Below, piece by piece: positions 60,506 through 64,000 of a stretch of 64,000 nucleotides of DNA (its first letter is position 1; every line of letters begins with the position of its first letter). The stretch comes from Capsicum annuum (lineage: Eukaryota; Streptophyta; Magnoliopsida; Solanales; Solanaceae), in NCBI RefSeq assembly GCF_002878395.1, contig NC_061115.1, forward strand, positions 210,200,506 to 210,264,505, given 5' to 3'. The position numbers and the translations under genes are program-made. Under the pieces are notes generated by a model. That model did not search any database. It saw nothing but the letters and a program-made list of their open reading frames with translations, and was not told where the DNA came from.

Positions 60506-60945
60506 TTATGGATGAGAAACCCTAAAAAAATGTCTGTAACTAGCTAGACCTAAGAAACTCCAAATGTCTGACGGAGAGATAAGTCTAGGACAATTCTTTA
60601 TGGCTTTTATTTTTGGGGGATCAAATCTAATACTCTCACTAGAAATAATATGACCAAGGAAAGCTACTGACCTTAGCCAAAATTCACACTTGCAAAATTT
60701 TTCGAACAATTGATGATCTCTCAGGATCTGTAACACAATTCTAAGATGGTTTGCATGATCATCCTCACTACGAGAGTAGACAGAAATATCATTGATAAAA
60801 ACTATGACAAACATGTCTAGATATTATTTGAACACACTGTTCATCATGTTCATAAAGGTTGTTGGGGCATTGGTTAGCTCAAAAGACATGACTAGAAACT
60901 CAAAATAATCATAACATGTTATAAAAGATATTTTTGCAATATCAA
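60506..60945 (-). pseudogene. Partial reverse transcriptase, minus-strand element C, truncated
   Basis: [20 protein letters not shown], then [20 protein letters not shown] and [20 protein letters not shown] are open over 102 codons. The catalytic pair is Asn-Asp (first Asp lost by a GAT to AAT change). RT sequence upstream of the palm stops near 60945 and is replaced by gag of a different family; element C has no protease, gag or 5' LTR of its own. Confidence 0.85.
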
Positions 60946-61219
60946 GAAATTTTTTCAAATACTATTTAGACTAAGATCCTAAAAACAAAGGGGGATTCAT
61001 CCAGGTGAAATCCCAAATACTAACTGCAGTCATATTTTCCTCTGGATTAGATGGGGTAATAGCTTTCTGGTTGTTCTGAGTAGCTACTAAATTGGCTAAG
61101 GTAGTGAAATCAACCCTGAATTCAGTGTGAGAGGCATGCTCATTTAGGGGATCTTCCTGAATAGGCGGTGGTGCAGGTTGATCCCTATTTCTTCTTCTGT
61201 TGTTTCTTCTAGGAGGCAT
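60946..61219 (-). pseudogene. gag: gag N-terminal fragment of a second chromovirus family
   Basis: It reads MPPRRNNRRRNRDQPAPPPI, then HTEFRVDFTTLANLVATQNN and WMNPPLFLGS, a typical gag start that differs from elements A and B. A stop follows LFLGS. The capsid-like reading can be traced a little further (YLKKFLDI) to about 60945, where it meets the RT of element C. The start at 61219 fits the position about 200 bp from the primer site. Confidence 0.82.
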
Positions 61220-61425
61220 TGTTTGTAAACAGAATGAGGGATAAGTTAAAAAGAGAGTTTAAATAGTGCATCATGCTCTTTCACATGACATAAACACTGA
61301 AAGAAGGGAAACTTTCCAAAAAACATTTCATAGCCTCTTGTCCATAAGTGTGGCGGGCTTTACACCTATGCACAAGACTCTACTCAACGTGGATTTCAGA
61401 CTCCCTAGGACTCTCTTAAACATTA

Positions 61426-61438
61426 GGCTCTAATACAA
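61426..61438 (-). other. Degraded primer binding site
   Basis: On the minus strand TTGTATTAGAGCC, two or three mismatches from TGGTATCAGAGCC, just outside the LTR at 61444. Confidence 0.65.
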
Positions 61439-61443
61439 ACTTT

Positions 61444-63905
61444 TGTCACAACCCGAGGCTACCCTCTAATCACGACAATGGTGTTTACGGTCATAAGTGA
61501 CCATAAGCTAAACCATGAGTTGGTTACTATTATGAGCACTAAATAAAATAGTAATAAAATAACATATGTGGAAAATAATTTGATAAGATACTATAAATCT
61601 AGAATACTAAAATACAAAATACTAAAATGTTTGAAACAACTGATATAATTGAAAGTAACTGATTGATTATCTAGTTGATTGTTTGATTTGTCTGAAAGCC
61701 TCTAAACTGTCTGGGAGTTGATGGAATAGAACCCCAACTAACTCTAAATAACTGAACATAAGGAAGTATTGAGTAACTAAAATAAAAAAAATTATGTCTT
61801 CGATGAGGATTCACCACTACTGCAGTTGAACATCGCTGAGTTGCCTAAGAGTGGTGGAGAAACTGAGCGTCTGAACCTATGTTATAAAATAATATATCAC
61901 AAAGAAAAGCATACAGTCAGTACTTTGAATGTACTGGTATATGAGATAACAAATAGCTAAAATGCATGGGAATAACTAGTATAAATGCATGATCATATAA
62001 TTTCTGTAAATAAAAGACCAAGTATAAATATATTTTTAAAATAATCTATAAGTTGAATAATTGAAATTTGTATAACAGAATAACTGAGTTCTGTACACTT
62101 GGTCACACAAACCTGAACTAGAATATATTGAATACTGTACTGAGACTGTGGGAGGTATCATCTAATGGACATACCTCAATTTGAGCTAATCGGGATCAAA
62201 CCTGTAACCCCAGTTGGAAGGGTGTTAGTACCGTGTCATGGATACTAACACTAGTTTTTTGGATCCACTAATCTGATATCTCGAAGGACTATGGAGTCAG
62301 TCTAAATTTGGTGGGAGACCCCTGAGAGAGTGTCAGTCCTAAACTGGTGGGTGACATCTCGTAATCCTACGCTTGCTACATAGTTTTGGAACTTAGGGAC
62401 TGCTATTAAGGACCCAATCCTAACTGGCGGATGAGCCCCCATCCCTAGGTTTTCTCTATGTTAAATCCTACTCCTAACTGAACTGACACTGCAATCATGA
62501 ACTGGTGCATGCACCGAAGACTGATATGCGCAAACATGGTATTTAGAAAACTGACAGTGCATGCATAATCTGAAGTAACTATGAACTTGTAAACTGAGGT
62601 ACTTAACATGAAATAATACTTATGGTTTAACTAAAATCATTTCGGAGCTACCAAAATCATGTAAAACAACTAAGTATCAGTTGTTCATAACCCACTAGCA
62701 TTGAATGATTATAAAATAAGCTATCAAACTTGAAATACTATAGTATGAAATCACAGTTCAAAGAACCAAAACATGAGCATTTCATCAAACATGTAATAAA
62801 TATAAACTTGGACATGGGAATACCTTAAACATGTGGAAAACAACATGATTACATGGCTAAATTATCAAAGTTTAGGGATCTTGAAAATGACTAAGCCCTC
62901 AAACTATCATGTTTCAATAACCTCTTTATATCATGCAATTGTTCAAAAAAATAGTTCAATGCAATTTTATTCATACTCAAAACCACTTTCACAAAATTGG
63001 GTTGGGGTTATTACCAATTCAATTGCAATATTAATGAAATTTGGGGGAAATCACAATCCCCTAGTTTATTCACCATACAAATGCATAAAATTGATTTGAA
63101 AACCATTATTTAAGACATAAACAAGGCTTATAAAAACATAAAACATCACATAAACAACCATCATTTAAAACCCTCAACACATGTTCCAAAACCAACATCA
63201 AAACCATATGGCGAACTATTTAAAACACATGATTTCACAAAGTAATAGATAAGGAAGAGTAACATGCCTATAATACTAATATTTTATGGAGAGAAATCAA
63301 CCCTTAAGCCCTTAGATGACTAATATCTTGGAAACCCTAAGTATCTTGCTTGAGAGAATTTAGAGAGTTTGAGAGAGTGCTTTGAGTGCTACGGTGTTGA
63401 AAATAACATCCCAAGGGTTTTAAATGGTTAGGGTATTAGGTGGGTAAAGAGGGACATGTCCAAATTTCCCTTAAATAAAATCTAAAAAATCATTGCCAGT
63501 GACTGCGGGTTAGTATACAACTCATAAGAACTCATTACGGCTCATCACCACGCGTCATAGTTTGGACAATAGCTGAGGGACCTTATTTTTGGTAATTTGA
63601 ATCACACCCTATGACTTGTTATGATTTCTATGACTCGTATAGTTCAAAGTGTAGTCAAAGATAGAATACTTTGGGCATCATACTAGTTTGACTATGCATT
63701 GGACCATACGAATTATTTTGAGTCTTTACAACTCGTAACCCCTAGTTGTAGTCACAACAGTAACTTCAATCCAACATACTTTCCAAGCTATGATTGGCTC
63801 CCTAAGACCCGTAATGACCCATGATGAATCGTAGGAAGGGTCACCGTCTGGAAAATAAGTCTAGAAACTTAGAAATTTTCAAGAACCAAAATCTGAGATG
63901 TTACA
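61444..63905 (-). mobile_element. 5' LTR of the second minus-strand family
   Basis: On the plus strand it begins TGTCACAACCCGAGG and ends GAGATGTTACA, 2462 bp. The primer site and gag start on its low-coordinate side make it the 5' LTR of a minus-strand element whose body is otherwise lost. It is the same family as the solo LTR at 6498-9198 (shared CCAGTTGGAAGGGTG and CATAACCCACTAGCATTG segments). The window ends 95 bp further on, in sequence I do not recognise. Confidence 0.87.
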
Positions 63906-64000
63906 AGAAGCAACAACAATAGTAATTTTTTAACAACAATGGCACTAAGCAAAATCAAGCCAAGAGAGTAGTCACATCTGCAATGGGTGGTATATGTTTT

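Overview
This is a plant nuclear window, most likely a eudicot and probably Solanaceae, from repeat-rich (pericentromeric-type) heterochromatin. The evidence is wall-to-wall long LTRs beginning TGTAACRCCCC, initiator-Met tRNA primer sites (TGGTATCAGAGC), Ty3/gypsy polyproteins ending in a chromodomain, and a TRIM element. I see no intact protein-coding gene, rRNA, tRNA gene or CRISPR array. The family naming (Tekay/Del-type chromovirus) and the lineage are inferences from protein motifs, not from database searches.

Layout. (1) 1-1958: a degenerate tandem array of about eight 170-250 bp units; its outer 440 bp recur inverted at 32678-33141. (2) 1959-32677: a nested forward cluster. A 2.3 kb LTR plus non-coding internal DNA (1959-5770) abuts a 621 bp TRIM (5771-6391). 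Next comes an inverted LTR truncated at both ends (6392-11005), itself split by a solo LTR (6498-9198, target duplication GATAG). Then follow a related non-coding LARD-like element, LTR 11271-13491, internal 13492-27776 and LTR 27777-32677. Its internal region is split by a complete but dead 10.2 kb chromovirus (16123-26300, target duplication TTAAC). Its right LTR is split by a solo LTR (28954-31622, target duplication AAAGC).

(3) 33142-36905: the only low-copy-looking stretch, AT-rich, holding a broken type I MADS-box gene (34601-35146). (4) 36906-60945: a minus-strand cluster in which one chromovirus family is arranged LTR-internal-LTR-internal-LTR-partial internal, inserted in a 230 bp LTR stub. 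The third LTR is split by a 3.3 kb solo LTR (54162-57469, target duplication CTTGG) that carries eight exact-period 82 bp hairpin repeats. (5) 60946-63905: a fragment of another family (gag start, primer site and LTR), fused to the broken RT of the third copy.

Nothing here works together as a pathway; the window records successive insertions, LTR-LTR recombination and decay. Every polyprotein is broken, and the visible stop codons are mostly C-to-T or G-to-A changes. The most interesting signals lie in the LTRs: a TRIM whose LTR ends with the same U5 sequence as the gypsy LTRs, a conserved U3 core next to a hypervariable CG-rich palindromic block in several LTR families, and the 82 bp hairpin array.
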